The notes: generated by a model from the sequence alone, not told the origin. A stretch of DNA of 64,000 nucleotides from Elusimicrobia bacterium CG1_02_56_21 (GCA_001871115.1 MNUR01000008.1:1-64000); one strand, 5' to 3'. Positions 25,956-36,385 are shown, counted from the stretch's first letter. Made by a program: numbers and translations.

Positions 25956-26284
25956 ATTTTTCCCACCAGGATGATAGCTATAGCAAAACCGAGGACGGCA
26001 AGACCTTCCGCCAGGGCCACAAAAAGAAGGCTGCGCATCAGGAGCTCCGGCTTTTCAGCGGCCGCCCCCATTGCGGCGGAGCCTATGCGCGCTACAGCGT
26101 AAGCCGAGCCGAGCACGCAAAATGACATAGTAAGGGCTGCCGCAAAACTTAGCCATACTGCCCTGTAATCGCTGCCCATTCCGGCCGCGGCCGCGGTTGC
26201 GCCCGGCGCTGCCGCCAGGGCCGCCTGGCACAGCCACAGCAAGCATACAAGAACTCCGAACAGAAGCGTATATATTCCTTTCAT
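25952..26284 (-). CDS. ntpK: V/A-type ATPase subunit K (proteolipid c ring)
   Basis: 110 residues. A signal-like hydrophobic start (IYTLLFGVLVCLLWLCQAAL) is followed by one two-helix hairpin: VWLSFAAALTMSFCVLGSAY, loop AAAEKPEL, then LLFVALAEGLAVLGFAIAII with ion-binding E93. It therefore has a single hairpin per subunit, unlike the four-helix K of Enterococcus. The residues that mark sodium coupling (a Gln in helix 1 and Ser/Thr after the Glu) are absent; the Glu is followed by Gly. This favours protons but does not prove it. Confidence 0.88.
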   Translation of the reverse strand: MKGIYTLLFGVLVCLLWLCQAALAAAPGATAAAAGMGSDYRAVWLSFAAALTMSFCVLGSAYAVARIGSAAMGAAAEKPELLMRSLLFVALAEGLAVLGFAIAIILVGKI

Positions 26285-26338
26285 TTATCCCCCTTTATCC
26301 GCCATTTTTACCTGCCCGGAAAAACACCGGGGCTTTCT

Positions 26339-28252
26339 TTACATGACGAAAGGCCTGAACGGTCTTCCGCTCCCCTCAAGGAACTTTCCGAAAAATTCAT
26401 AATACTCAAGACGCAGCGCCTGCACTCCCGCCACCAGCGCCTCAAAACCTATAGCTGCGGCATTCCCGGCTATAACGGCGAATATCCCGGCCAGGCAATT
26501 TTCACCCCAGGAGACGTCCGCGGTGCGCTTCAGGGCCCAGGCGGCGGACAGCAGCGCGGCGTGGCTCATAGCATAGGCGGCCAGGCGGACAAAACTTACG
26601 GTATTAGCCAGATAGAGCAGCGCCCCCTCGAAGGCCCCGACCAGGGCCCCGGCTCCTACTCCGAATAAACCGTCTTCGCTTGCACTTTTTGCTTCGCGCG
26701 GAAGCAGTAAATACCTTAACGGTGCTTTAAGGGCCCAGCACACCATCGCCGCAGCTATTAAAGGCAGAGCGAACCCAGCCTGTACCCTGCCTGCAGCCAG
26801 CAGCAGCGCTCCCCAGTAAAAAACCAGCCCGGCCGCGCCGAATCTATCCAGCACCGCGCCAAGCCGGTCCCCCGTCCGCGCACGGTTCACTATATTGATA
26901 ATTACGCCAAGACTTATAACTGCGGCCCCTATAAGAACAGCGGCTGCAAGCAGAGCCAGAGGGTCGCCCGCAAGAGGATCGCGCCAGAGCGCGTATTTTT
27001 TAAAATTCTCCAGGCCGAAAAAACTGCCGTACACCAAGCCGAAAAATATAGAAGACATGCCGCAGACAAAAACCGCCCTGCCGGCCTCAGGAGCTTTGAC
27101 CTGCCGCAGACGCGCCAGCCAGTACCCTGCCAGGCAGAGCGCTGCGCCGTGCCCGGCATCCCCGAACATCATCCCGAACATAAGCAGAAAGCTCAGCGCG
27201 CTGAAAACGGTAGGATCCGCCTCGCCATAGCGCGGAAGGCCGTAGCCTGTAACCAGCGCCGCAAAAGGCCGGAGCAAACGGGGAGGATTCAGTTTTACAG
27301 GCGGTTCTCCCCCGGGAGCGGCGGGACTTGTCGCCAGCGCGCAGCGCCGTCGGGAAACCCTGCCCAGCTCTTTTTTTACCCGGTCCGAATCCTCTTCCGG
27401 GACCCAGCCGGAAATATAAAAAGAAGCGCCGGTCCCGGGAAAAAACTGCTCAGCTTCCAGCAATCGCGCTTCGGTCACCGCGGCTCTTCCGGCCGCCTCA
27501 AGCGGGCCGGCAGCGGCCGCCGCCAGCGAGGAAATTTCCTCCCCGGCAAGCTCAAGGGCGCGCTTGACGCGCCCGGCCTCGTAGTAATATTTTGCAGCCG
27601 CCCCGCCCAGAGCTTTTTCTTCTCCGGGAGCAAGCTCCTCCGCACGGAACCCGGCGGCTTCCAGGCCGGCCGTTAAAACCGCGCCTGAGCACCTGCCTCC
27701 CAGAACGGCTATATAACTGCGGCCTTCTTTTTCACCCAGCTGCGCCAGGACTGAAGTTCCCGCTATCTTTGCCCGCAGCGCGGCCAGGCCGGCGGCGGGC
27801 ACGCTCCCTGCGGCTGAGTAGAGATAAGAAAAATTCCCGGCTATTCCGGCCGGCAGCGGCAGCCCGAGGTAAACTGACAGTCTTTCGCTTTCAGCCGAGA
27901 GTCTCTTATACTCGGCTCTCAGGCCGCGCAGAGAGCCGAGCGGGGAGGCTGCCTTTAATTCCAAATCTTCCAGCGCTGCGGCCGCGGCCTTAAGATCCAT
28001 TTCCGGGGCCGGGGACAGGGCGCCCGGAACTAAACCAAGCTGCGCGCGCAGCGCTTCAACCCGGCCGAGAAAAGCCGCGCAATCGGCCAGGGCGAGACTG
28101 TTATCGGCCGCGGCCGAAGGAGCTGTATCCGGTCCGGGAGCGGCCCGCGCAAATTCCACCGCTTCAACCGCGCCGATGCAGTTCAGTACCGAACGCGCGT
28201 CTTTTTTCAGCAGTACCCCCTCAAGACGCGACATTTTAACAAGGTTAAACAT
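26339..28252 (-). CDS. ntpI: V/A-type ATPase subunit I (membrane, a-type)
   Basis: 637 residues. The cytoplasmic N-terminal half starts MFNLVKMSRLEGVLLKKDAR and includes FYISGWVPEEDSDRVKKELG. The C-terminal half has seven to eight membrane helices with the family blocks YGLPRYGEADPTVFSALSFL, LLMFGMMFGDAGHGAALCLA, VSFVRLAAYAMSHAALLSAA (the essential Arg) and GFEALVAGVQALRLEYYEFF. It holds the ion half-channels facing the K ring and anchors the peripheral stalks. It overlaps the C gene by 8 bases. Confidence 0.93.
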   Translation of the reverse strand: MFNLVKMSRLEGVLLKKDARSVLNCIGAVEAVEFARAAPGPDTAPSAAADNSLALADCAAFLGRVEALRAQLGLVPGALSPAPEMDLKAAAAALEDLELKAASPLGSLRGLRAEYKRLSAESERLSVYLGLPLPAGIAGNFSYLYSAAGSVPAAGLAALRAKIAGTSVLAQLGEKEGRSYIAVLGGRCSGAVLTAGLEAAGFRAEELAPGEEKALGGAAAKYYYEAGRVKRALELAGEEISSLAAAAAGPLEAAGRAAVTEARLLEAEQFFPGTGASFYISGWVPEEDSDRVKKELGRVSRRRCALATSPAAPGGEPPVKLNPPRLLRPFAALVTGYGLPRYGEADPTVFSALSFLLMFGMMFGDAGHGAALCLAGYWLARLRQVKAPEAGRAVFVCGMSSIFFGLVYGSFFGLENFKKYALWRDPLAGDPLALLAAAVLIGAAVISLGVIINIVNRARTGDRLGAVLDRFGAAGLVFYWGALLLAAGRVQAGFALPLIAAAMVCWALKAPLRYLLLPREAKSASEDGLFGVGAGALVGAFEGALLYLANTVSFVRLAAYAMSHAALLSAAWALKRTADVSWGENCLAGIFAVIAGNAAAIGFEALVAGVQALRLEYYEFFGKFLEGSGRPFRPFVM

Positions 28253-29258
28253 CGGGCCTCCCCAGGCGGGGCAGCATGCGCCCGGCCAGTTCCCCGGAGT
28301 TCACTCCCAGGCGCAGGCCTTCGGCAACCGTGATCAGATTGGCGGTTTCAAGACGGCGCAGGGCGAGGTAGCCCGCGACCGCCCCGAAGCCTACAGGTGC
28401 GCCCCGGAACGCCCTCATTGCCAGTTTTGCGTAACGGTCCCAGGCCAGGACCTCAAGCGCCCCCGCTTCCGGCTCTTCGGGCCCGGCATTAACGGCCGAC
28501 CCCGCGGCCAGCGCGCGCAGCGCTCCTACGCCGGACGCGGACAGCATGGCTAAAAATTTGCGCCGGTCCAGCCTTGATCCGGCTGCGAAAAGACCGAGCA
28601 GCTCCTTTTTTTCCAGACCGTAAAAAAACCTGCCCCTGGCCGCCAGCATCAGGTTGAAAACCGCTATTTCATGACGCACCAGCGGGGCGGAATATTCCCG
28701 GTCGGCCTTGTTCAGCGCGTTCAGGCGGACCAGCATTTCCCCGAGATAAGCCCGGTCCAGGGCCGCCTCGCGGAAAAAAGACCGGCTTCTGTCGGGATAA
28801 ACTAAATATGCCTCCTCAAGCGCCCGCTTTAATATCCCCGGGGCCATAGACTTTACAAACTGTTCCGGGGTTTCCGCCGCCGGCCCGTCATTCCGGCGCC
28901 GGCCCGGCAAGGGGATCATATCAGGAAAATATTTTTCGGGGCTTAAACCCGCTCCCAGGCCCCTGATAACCACCTTAAGGTTCTCTACCTCAAGCCTGGC
29001 CGCGAGCCATTCCACGAAGCGCCCCCGGGCATTCCCTAAAGCCGAGGCCAGCTCCATAACCTCGGAATAGAAATCTCCTGACACGCGGAGCTGTACTTGG
29101 CGCGAGCCGCTGAGGCGCGGGCCTGTGATAATAGCGGCAGAAAGGGACTCCGGCGACTCCAGGGCGCAAAGGCCGCGCAGCCGGCCGCCTTCGGCAAGGC
29201 GGGAACGGCGGCCGTGCAGGCGGGCGGACAGATCGTCCAGGTCCCTCGTTTTTATCAA
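28245..29258 (-). CDS. ntpC: V/A-type ATPase subunit C (AC39 / d-like)
   Basis: 337 residues, the usual length. An all-helical, Arg/Leu-rich protein with the AC39-family landmarks VEWLAARLEVENLKVVIRGL (approximate), a YP-rich centre (EAYLVYPDRSRSFFREAALD) and a C-terminal block FGAVAGYLALRRLETANLIT followed by VAEGLRLGVNSGELAGRM, matching the family end 'l..yl..ke.Ei.nir.i..g...g...e.i...l'. It forms the funnel that joins the rotor stalk D/F to the K ring. Confidence 0.88.
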   Translation of the reverse strand: MIKTRDLDDLSARLHGRRSRLAEGGRLRGLCALESPESLSAAIITGPRLSGSRQVQLRVSGDFYSEVMELASALGNARGRFVEWLAARLEVENLKVVIRGLGAGLSPEKYFPDMIPLPGRRRNDGPAAETPEQFVKSMAPGILKRALEEAYLVYPDRSRSFFREAALDRAYLGEMLVRLNALNKADREYSAPLVRHEIAVFNLMLAARGRFFYGLEKKELLGLFAAGSRLDRRKFLAMLSASGVGALRALAAGSAVNAGPEEPEAGALEVLAWDRYAKLAMRAFRGAPVGFGAVAGYLALRRLETANLITVAEGLRLGVNSGELAGRMLPRLGRPDV

Positions 29259-29274
29259 AATTCCCCCCCCGGAA

Positions 29275-29586
29275 CTATAAACCCAGCAAACGCCGCAATA
29301 CTTCTTCAGCCGCCCCGCGGATTACGCCCTCGTCCGCCCGGAAAGCTTTCTCAATTTCAGCTTCGGCGGCTGCCAGGAGAGAAGTTCTTTCCGCTTCAGA
29401 CGCCGCCATCGCGGCGGCAGCGGCCGCCCCCGCTTCCACGCGGGCCTCTGCCAGCGCGGCGGTTGAAATCCTGGCGGCCTTTTTTCTGGCCTCCGACACA
29501 ATTTCGGCGGCCCGCAGCCGCGCTGCCGCAGCCTCTCGGCTGCCCGTTTCCTCGGCCGCCAGTATACCTGCTATAAGTTCACGCAT
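29275..29586 (-). CDS. V/A-type ATPase subunit G/H (peripheral stalk coiled coil)
   Basis: 103 residues, almost entirely an Ala/Glu/Arg-rich coiled coil: AGILAAEETGSREAAAARLR, then SEARKKAARISTAALAEARV and a hydrophobic end EEVLRRLLGL. Position (first gene of the operon), length and composition match subunit G (H in some bacteria), the partner of E in the stator stalk. Sequence identity within this family is low, so the call rests largely on context. Confidence 0.78.
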   Translation of the reverse strand: MRELIAGILAAEETGSREAAAARLRAAEIVSEARKKAARISTAALAEARVEAGAAAAAAMAASEAERTSLLAAAEAEIEKAFRADEGVIRGAAEEVLRRLLGL

Positions 29587-29653
29587 ATTTGACCACCGGA
29601 AAAATCACAGGGCAAAGCAAGAAAGCAAAGCCGGGCACGGCCCTGCATACGCT

Positions 29654-29682
29654 TCTATATATTATTGTTCCCCTAACCTCAA
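29654..29682 (-). promoter_or_regulatory. Promoter of the V-type ATPase operon
   Basis: On the minus strand TTGAGG (29677-29682), a 17-base spacer and TATAGA (29654-29659). The start would be near 29647, about 60 bases before the first gene. It follows a strong terminator of the upstream F-type operon. Confidence 0.45.
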
Positions 29683-29712
29683 TCTAGCAAAACAGCCATA
29701 AAATAGCAATAA

Positions 29713-29742
29713 AAAAATACCCCGCGGGGGCGGGGTATTTTT
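29713..29742 (-). terminator. Terminator of the F-type ATP synthase operon
   Basis: A perfect 13-base-pair stem (AAAAATACCCCGC with GCGGGGTATTTTT) around a four-base loop, with a T run on the minus strand. It lies 18 bases after the atpC stop and could work in both directions. Confidence 0.85.
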
Positions 29743-29759
29743 AACGGCCCTGGGGCGCA

Positions 29760-30185
29760 TTACTTCTTGTGCGTTCGCCTGAACTCCGCCAGTTTAAGAC
29801 GGACGGCGGCCCGGCGCAGCGCCGCGTTAGCCTCGTCCAGGTCCAGGTCGGCCCCCTGAACGGCAAGGGACTGCTTGGCCTTCTGGTAAGCCTGCCGCGC
29901 GCGCTCTTCGTCCACTTCCCTGGAAAGTTCCGCCGCCTCGGCCAGGACCATTACTTTATCCTGGTGTATCTCGGCAAAACCGCTGAGCACGGCAAAAACC
30001 TCTTTGTGCTGGCCTTCTTTATAATGCATCAGGCCTTCCTTGAGCTGCACCACAAAAGACGCGTGTCCCGGCAGCACGCCCATTTCGCCGCCGCAGGCCG
30101 GTATGGTTACGGCCTCTACCGGCTTATCCGAGAGCACGGTCTTCTCGGGAGTGACGATGGTAAGAAGGAGATGATTTTTTTCCAT
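29760..30185 (-). CDS. atpC: F-type ATP synthase subunit epsilon
   Basis: 141 residues. The beta-sandwich domain starts LLLTIVTPEKTVLSDKPVEA and has GGEMGVLPGHASFVVQLKEG. The C-terminal helical hairpin (LSREVDEERARQAYQKAKQS, then ANAALRRAAVRLKLAEFRRT) is full length, so it can in principle act as the ATPase brake. Central stalk subunit; last gene of the operon. Confidence 0.95.
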   Translation of the reverse strand: MEKNHLLLTIVTPEKTVLSDKPVEAVTIPACGGEMGVLPGHASFVVQLKEGLMHYKEGQHKEVFAVLSGFAEIHQDKVMVLAEAAELSREVDEERARQAYQKAKQSLAVQGADLDLDEANAALRRAAVRLKLAEFRRTHKK

Positions 30186-30203
30186 ATTCCGGCCTGTAAC
30201 GGC

Positions 30204-31670
<1,467 letters not shown>

Positions 31671-31696
31671 TCATCAGGTTCGGCGCACTTTATGAC

Positions 31697-31730
31697 CAAT
31701 ACTCCAATCTTCCAATCCTTAGTCCTCTAT
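31697..31730 (-). repeat. Post-stop repeat after atpG (GAGGATTGGA type)
   Basis: On the minus strand the atpG stop TAG is itself part of ATAGAGGACTAAGGATTGGA, followed by AGATTGGAGTATTGG. The same motif follows uvrD and ettA. Confidence 0.6.
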
Positions 31731-32629
31731 CCCCCCAGCGCTTCCGCTCCGCTGACAATTTCATTCAGCTCGGTGGTGATCATCGCCTGGCGGGTCTTGT
31801 TCATCTTCAAAGTGAGGCCTTCAATAAGCTCCGTGGCGTTCTTGGAGGCGGATTCCATCGCGTTCATGCGGGCGGCCAGTTCGGCGGCCTGGGACTCAAG
31901 GAGCGTCCGGTAAAGCTGCGCGCCTATGTGGCGGGGGAGCAAAGCCGAGAGCAGCTCCGCTTTGCGCGGCTCAAAAGAGAAAACTCCGCATTGGCCCGTA
32001 CTACAGGTTTTTTTCTCCAGGACGCTGCGCTTAAGGGGCAGCAGGCGGCCGGTCACTATTTGCTGGGTCATCATCGACTTGAATTCGTTATAAATAAGGG
32101 TGACGCTCTCTACATTCTTATCAGAGTAAAGCTTCAGCAGCTCGTCTACCAGGAGCTGGGCGTGGACATAGCCGGCCTTGGGAAAAATCCCGACCATCTC
32201 GTGGATTATCTCCAGGTCAAGGCCTTTCAGGCGGTGAAGGAAATCCCGCCCTTTACGCCCGACCGTGACCACGCGGATCTTCCGGCCGCGGTTCTCTTTA
32301 AGCCAGGCGGCGGCCGCTTTAAGGAGATTGGTATTGAAAGAACCGCAAAGCCCCTTGTCGGCGGTAACCAGGACAAGGCAAAGGGTTCCGCCTTCGGCCC
32401 GCTCCTCGAAAAGCTCGTGGGCCGGTGTCCCGGCGAGGTCCGCCTCGCCAAGCTCGCTGTAAAGGTCCTCTATCAGGGTCTCCATCTTCAGCGCGAACGG
32501 CCGCGAGGCCAGTATTGCGCCCTGCGCGCGCTTGATGCGCGCCGCCGCCACCATCTTCATGGCGTAGGTGATCTGCTTGATGCTCTTGATAGAAGAGATG
32601 TTTTTCTTAATATCGCGTAAAGAAGCCAT
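31727..32629 (-). CDS. atpG: F-type ATP synthase subunit gamma
   Basis: 300 residues. N-terminal helix ASLRDIKKNISSIKSIKQIT, then YAMKMVAAARIKRAQ. Middle Rossmann-like domain has VTADKGLCGSFNTNLLKAA. The C-terminal helix has ARMNAMESASKNATELIEGL, then LKMNKTRQAMITTELNEIVS with GAEAL at the end. It forms the rotor shaft. It is separated from alpha by the inserted hldD gene and a 101-base gap filled with short AT-rich and TCGGGAATC repeats. Confidence 0.97.
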   Translation of the reverse strand: MASLRDIKKNISSIKSIKQITYAMKMVAAARIKRAQGAILASRPFALKMETLIEDLYSELGEADLAGTPAHELFEERAEGGTLCLVLVTADKGLCGSFNTNLLKAAAAWLKENRGRKIRVVTVGRKGRDFLHRLKGLDLEIIHEMVGIFPKAGYVHAQLLVDELLKLYSDKNVESVTLIYNEFKSMMTQQIVTGRLLPLKRSVLEKKTCSTGQCGVFSFEPRKAELLSALLPRHIGAQLYRTLLESQAAELAARMNAMESASKNATELIEGLTLKMNKTRQAMITTELNEIVSGAEALGG

Positions 32630-32643
32630 AAATTTTAAATAAA

Positions 32644-32730
32644 TCGGGAATCGGGAATCGGGAGTCGGGAATCTTGGTATTGGGGAATCTTATTCATTGA
32701 TTTTCGATTTTCGATTTCAGATTTCCGATT
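32644..32730 (-). repeat. Post-stop repeats between hldD and atpG
   Basis: On the minus strand, right after the hldD stop TAA, a run of AAATCGGAAATCTGAAATCG and GAAAATC units is followed by GATTCCCGACTCCCGATTCC and further units. It contains at least four TCGGGAATC-type copies (32644-32673) and four or more AAATC(G/T)GAAAATC-type copies. Confidence 0.65.
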
Positions 32731-33657
32731 TTAGATTTTCCCCATCTTCTCCATTATCTTAACGTAATCGGCTATCCCGTCGGAGAGGCTCCATTCGGGC
32801 CTGTAGTTCAAATGGGCCTTGGCCTGCCGGAGGTCGGCCTGGGTCCTGTTCTGGTAAAAAGCGTAAGGGTTGTCGAAATATTCCGGAGCCAGGTCCAGCC
32901 CCATGGCCTTATTCAGGGCCTCGACAATATCGTTGAAATTGCCGGGCTTGCCGCTGGCCAAATTGCAGACGCAGGATTTTTCCGCGTCCAGGGCGTTGAG
33001 GTTGCCGCGCACTATGTCTTTTACGTAAACAAAGTCGCGCACCTGCTCTCCGAACTTGAAAATACGCGGCCGTTTGCCCGCTTTCATCTGGTTGTAAAGC
33101 TGGAACATCATGCTGGCCGCGTGGCCTTTGTAATATTCGCGCGGGCCGTACACGTTGAAATAGCGCAGTCCTACGAGCGTCATATCCTTGTGCGCCGCGG
33201 AGAACTCGCGCGCCGCGTTGTCCATGATAGCTTTGGAAAAACCGTAAATATTCTCCGGAGTAGGGCTCTGGGCTTCGTGCATAGGGCACTTGCCGTTGCC
33301 GTAGACCGCGGCCGATGAGGCATAAACCACCCGCTTCACCCCGAATTTAAGGGCGTAAGCCAGCACGCTGCGCAGGCCGTCCACGTTCGCTTCCATCATC
33401 TTCCGCTGGTCGTGTACCGTGGTGTCGGTTATAGCGGCTTCATGGAAGACAGCGTCTGCCGGGCCGGCCTTGTCGTACCAGTCTGAGCTCTGCACGTCCC
33501 CGGCGACTATGTCCCCGGTAAATCCCAGCAGGTTCTTGTAATTGCCGGAGGAAAAATTATCCAGCACCGTAACTTTGGCCTTGCGCTCGCCTTCAAGCGC
33601 AAAAGCCAGGTTGGAGCCTATAAAGCCCGCTCCGCCGGTGACAAGATATTTTTTCAT
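32731..33657 (-). CDS. hldD: ADP-L-glycero-D-manno-heptose-6-epimerase
   Basis: 308 residues, an extended SDR with NADP-binding TGGAGFIGSN (7-16) and active-site tyrosine in YGFSKAIMD (YxxxK). Features specific to HldD: ALRYFNVYGPRE-like VGLRYFNVYGPREYYKGHAA and KFGEQVRDFVYVKDIVRGN. The enzyme converts ADP-D-glycero- to ADP-L-glycero-beta-D-manno-heptose for the LPS inner core. Unusually, it sits within the ATP synthase operon, 7 bases after the atpA stop. No other heptose gene is in the window. Confidence 0.92.
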   Translation of the reverse strand: MKKYLVTGGAGFIGSNLAFALEGERKAKVTVLDNFSSGNYKNLLGFTGDIVAGDVQSSDWYDKAGPADAVFHEAAITDTTVHDQRKMMEANVDGLRSVLAYALKFGVKRVVYASSAAVYGNGKCPMHEAQSPTPENIYGFSKAIMDNAAREFSAAHKDMTLVGLRYFNVYGPREYYKGHAASMMFQLYNQMKAGKRPRIFKFGEQVRDFVYVKDIVRGNLNALDAEKSCVCNLASGKPGNFNDIVEALNKAMGLDLAPEYFDNPYAFYQNRTQADLRQAKAHLNYRPEWSLSDGIADYVKIMEKMGKI

Positions 33658-33664
33658 TCAGTTC

Positions 33665-35179
33665 TCAGGCCGCTTTTTTCTTATAATCCGTGATCGCGTC
33701 GCCCAGGCGCTTTTCAAGGTCCTCGTCCAGCTGCTTTTTAGTGATGATATCGGTGAGCAGGTTGGCGTAGGAGGCGTGCATGAACTTGATCAGCCCGGCT
33801 TCAAAAGTGCGGACTTTCTCGATCTCTACGTCGTCGAGGTAGCCGCGGGTACCGGCGAACAGTACCACTACCTGGTCCTGGGCCGGCAGCGGGCTGTACT
33901 GGTCCTGTTTAAGCAGTTCCACCATCCGCTGGCCGCGCCGGAGCATCTCCGTGCTGGCCTTGTCCAGGTCGGAACCGAACTGCGCGAAAGCCGCGAGCTC
34001 GTTGTACTGGGCCAGGTCCAGGCGCAGTTTACCCGCCACCTGGCGCATGGCCTTTATCTGGGCCGAGCCGCCTACGCGCGATACCGAGATACCCACATTC
34101 ACGGCGGGCTTTATGCCGGCGTGGAAAAGGCTGGACTCAAGGTAGATCTGGCCGTCCGTGATGGAAATAACATTGGTGGGGATATAGGCCGTGACGTCGC
34201 TGGCCTGGGTCTCTATTATAGGGAGCGCAGTAAGGGAGCCGCCGCCGTGCTGGTCGTTCATTTTGCAGGCGCGCTCGAGCAGGCGGGAGTGGAGATAGAA
34301 CACGTCGCCGGGATAGGCTTCGCGGCCGGGCGGGCGCCGCAGGAGCAAAGACATCTGGCGGTAGGACTGGGCGTGCTTGGACAGGTCGTCGTAGATGACC
34401 AGGGCGTGCTTGCCCTGCCACATGAATTCCTCGCCTATGGCGCAGCCGGTATAGGGCGCGAGATAAAGCATTGAAGCGGGCTGGGCCGCGGAAGCCGACA
34501 CTATTATCGAATACTCCATAGCGCCGTTGTCTTCAAGTATTTTCGCCACGCGGGCAACGGTGGATTCTTTCTGGCCTACGGCCACGTAAATACAGACGGG
34601 GCGGCTTTCTTTAGGCTCATTCTTCTGGTTGATTATAGCGTCCAGGGCCACGGCGGTCTTGCCGGTCTGGCGGTCTCCTATGATGAGCTCGCGCTGGCCG
34701 CGGCCTATCGGGATCATCGCGTCTATAGCCTTAAGGCCGGTCTGCAGGGGCTCTTTAACGGGAGCGCGCTCCACGACTCCGGGGGCGATAACCTCTACGG
34801 GGCGCTTCTTCCTGGCGTTAATCGGGCCTTTTCCGTCTATGGGGTTGCCCAGCGCGTCCACTACGCGGCCTATCATTTCGGGCCCGACGGGGACTTCCAT
34901 TACGCGGCCGGTGCGCTTCACGCGGTCGCCTTCTTTTATCAGGGTGTCGGAACCCAGGACCACGGCGCCGACATTTTCGCGCTCGATATTGAGCACCATG
35001 CCCGTTACGCCGCCCTCAAATTCTATCAGCTCGCCCACCAGGGCGCTGCTCAGGCCGTAAACGCGGGCGATGCCGTCTCCCACCTGCAGCACCTGCCCGG
35101 TTTCGGACAGCTGGGCTTCGGGGATAAATTTTTCAATCCGCCCTTTGATGATTTCTGTGATTTCTTCAGGTCGTATCAT
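33665..35179 (-). CDS. atpA: F-type ATP synthase subunit alpha
   Basis: 504 residues. Starts [18 protein letters not shown]; non-catalytic P-loop GDRQTGKT (168-175); [10 protein letters not shown]-like [60 protein letters not shown], which includes the arginine finger. Forms the F1 head with beta. A ribosome site AGGATCC is weak. Next gene downstream is hldD, not gamma. Confidence 0.97.
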   Translation of the reverse strand: MIRPEEITEIIKGRIEKFIPEAQLSETGQVLQVGDGIARVYGLSSALVGELIEFEGGVTGMVLNIERENVGAVVLGSDTLIKEGDRVKRTGRVMEVPVGPEMIGRVVDALGNPIDGKGPINARKKRPVEVIAPGVVERAPVKEPLQTGLKAIDAMIPIGRGQRELIIGDRQTGKTAVALDAIINQKNEPKESRPVCIYVAVGQKESTVARVAKILEDNGAMEYSIIVSASAAQPASMLYLAPYTGCAIGEEFMWQGKHALVIYDDLSKHAQSYRQMSLLLRRPPGREAYPGDVFYLHSRLLERACKMNDQHGGGSLTALPIIETQASDVTAYIPTNVISITDGQIYLESSLFHAGIKPAVNVGISVSRVGGSAQIKAMRQVAGKLRLDLAQYNELAAFAQFGSDLDKASTEMLRRGQRMVELLKQDQYSPLPAQDQVVVLFAGTRGYLDDVEIEKVRTFEAGLIKFMHASYANLLTDIITKKQLDEDLEKRLGDAITDYKKKAA

Positions 35180-35201
35180 AGGATCCTTTTAGGACAATTA
35201 C

Positions 35202-35756
35202 TTAGCCTTTGGTAAGTTCCGCGCGCAGGGCATTAAGTCTGCCGCGCACGGTGGCGTCTATCAAAGTGTCGCCTACTTTTATCTCGAAGCCGCCCAGGAT
35301 GCGCCCCGAGACCACGTTAAGAAGCGCTATTTTTCTGTGTTCGGGCCCGGACAGCAGGGTGATTATCCGCTTCAGCTCGCCTTCGGAAAGCTGGTACTGG
35401 CTGTGAACCTCGGCCCGTATCAGGCCGCTGAAGCTGTCGCTCAGGGCGAGTGAATCTTTTATTATCTGTTCGAACAGCCCGAAGCGCCCCTGGCGGACTA
35501 GCAGGCCGGCGAAGTCGGAGGCCGGACCGGCTTCTCCGGGCTTAAGCATCTTCGCCATGACTTCCAGCTTTACCTCGCTGCTGACCGCGGGGTGGGTAAG
35601 AACCTTCTTGTGCATCCGCGTCGCCTCAAAAACCAGGCGCAGGCCTTCCATCTTGGCCCTGGCCCCGGCTTCAAGGGCAGCGCTGTGCTTCTTTCCGTCC
35701 AGGCCCATATAGGCTCTGGCGTAGCGCTTTGAGAGTATTTTGGCGCTCGAATCCAT
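35202..35756 (-). CDS. atpH: F-type ATP synthase subunit delta
   Basis: 184 residues. N-terminal helical domain with KILSKRYARAYMGLDGKKHS, and C-terminal part with ALSDSFSGLIRAEVHSQYQL, then VVSGRILGGFEIKVGDTLID and ATVRGRLNALRAEL, the conserved family end. It caps F1 and holds the b subunits. Its ATG overlaps the atpF stop as TAATG. Confidence 0.93.
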   Translation of the reverse strand: MDSSAKILSKRYARAYMGLDGKKHSAALEAGARAKMEGLRLVFEATRMHKKVLTHPAVSSEVKLEVMAKMLKPGEAGPASDFAGLLVRQGRFGLFEQIIKDSLALSDSFSGLIRAEVHSQYQLSEGELKRIITLLSGPEHRKIALLNVVSGRILGGFEIKVGDTLIDATVRGRLNALRAELTKG

Positions 35757-36274
35757 TAATTCTCCAGTTTAAGCTCAGGCCGGTCTTTCTCTATCTCGGC
35801 GAGATAGCGGGAAGACAGGTCGGTATTGGCTTTATGGTCGAGCTTGTTTATAAGGATGCGCTCGGCCACCATTATTGAAAGCTCCGCGACCTTGTCCCGG
35901 ATCTCCCTGACGGCCTCGATCTTCTGGGAATCTATTTCCCGCTTGGCGGACTCAACTATCATGCCCGCGCTTTTGCGGGCCTCTTCTATAATCACGTCCT
36001 TTTCTTTTTCAGCGGAGACCCTGGCTTCCTCCATCCGGCGGCCGATCTCGGTCTTCAGCCCGGCGAGCTTGGCGTCAAGCTCGGCGCGGGCCTTCTCGGC
36101 TTCGGCGCGGGCGGTTTCCGCCGAGTGGCGGTCGTGCTTTAAAGCGCGCTCGCGCTCGTCCACAGCCTGCAGCAGCGGCTTCCAGGCCGTTTTAGCAAGC
36201 AGAAGAACCAGCAGGGCAAAGCAGGTTATCGTCCAGAACATCAGGCCGATTTCCGGCCTAATCAATGCTTCCAT
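35756..36274 (-). CDS. atpF: F-type ATP synthase subunit b
   Basis: 172 residues. A single membrane helix (GLMFWTITCFALLVLLLAKT) with the conserved W-x-P (AWKPLLQAVDERE) is followed by a long charged coiled coil with right-handed hendecad character and a C-terminal amphipathic part. It forms the stator stalk. Only one b-type gene is present, so the stalk is likely a homodimer. Confidence 0.93.
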   Translation of the reverse strand: MEALIRPEIGLMFWTITCFALLVLLLAKTAWKPLLQAVDERERALKHDRHSAETARAEAEKARAELDAKLAGLKTEIGRRMEEARVSAEKEKDVIIEEARKSAGMIVESAKREIDSQKIEAVREIRDKVAELSIMVAERILINKLDHKANTDLSSRYLAEIEKDRPELKLEN

Positions 36275-36296
36275 ATAATAACTCCAGTCGAGATTC

Positions 36297-36385
36297 GAGA
36301 ATCGGGAATCATGAACCTGGGACCAGGAACCGGGAGCGGAATATTTTCCGCGCTTCCCGATTCTCGATCCCTGATTCTCGATTCT
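36297..36385 (-). repeat. Post-stop repeat forming a large hairpin between atpE and atpF
   Basis: Arms GAGAATCGGGAA (36297-36308) and TTCCCGATTCTC (36354-36365) form a perfect 12-base-pair inverted repeat around internal hairpins CCTGG/CCAGG and GCGGAA/TTCCGC. The 3' part begins immediately after the atpE stop (AGAATCGAGAATCAGGGATC on the minus strand). It fills the 111-base gap inside the operon. Confidence 0.65.
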
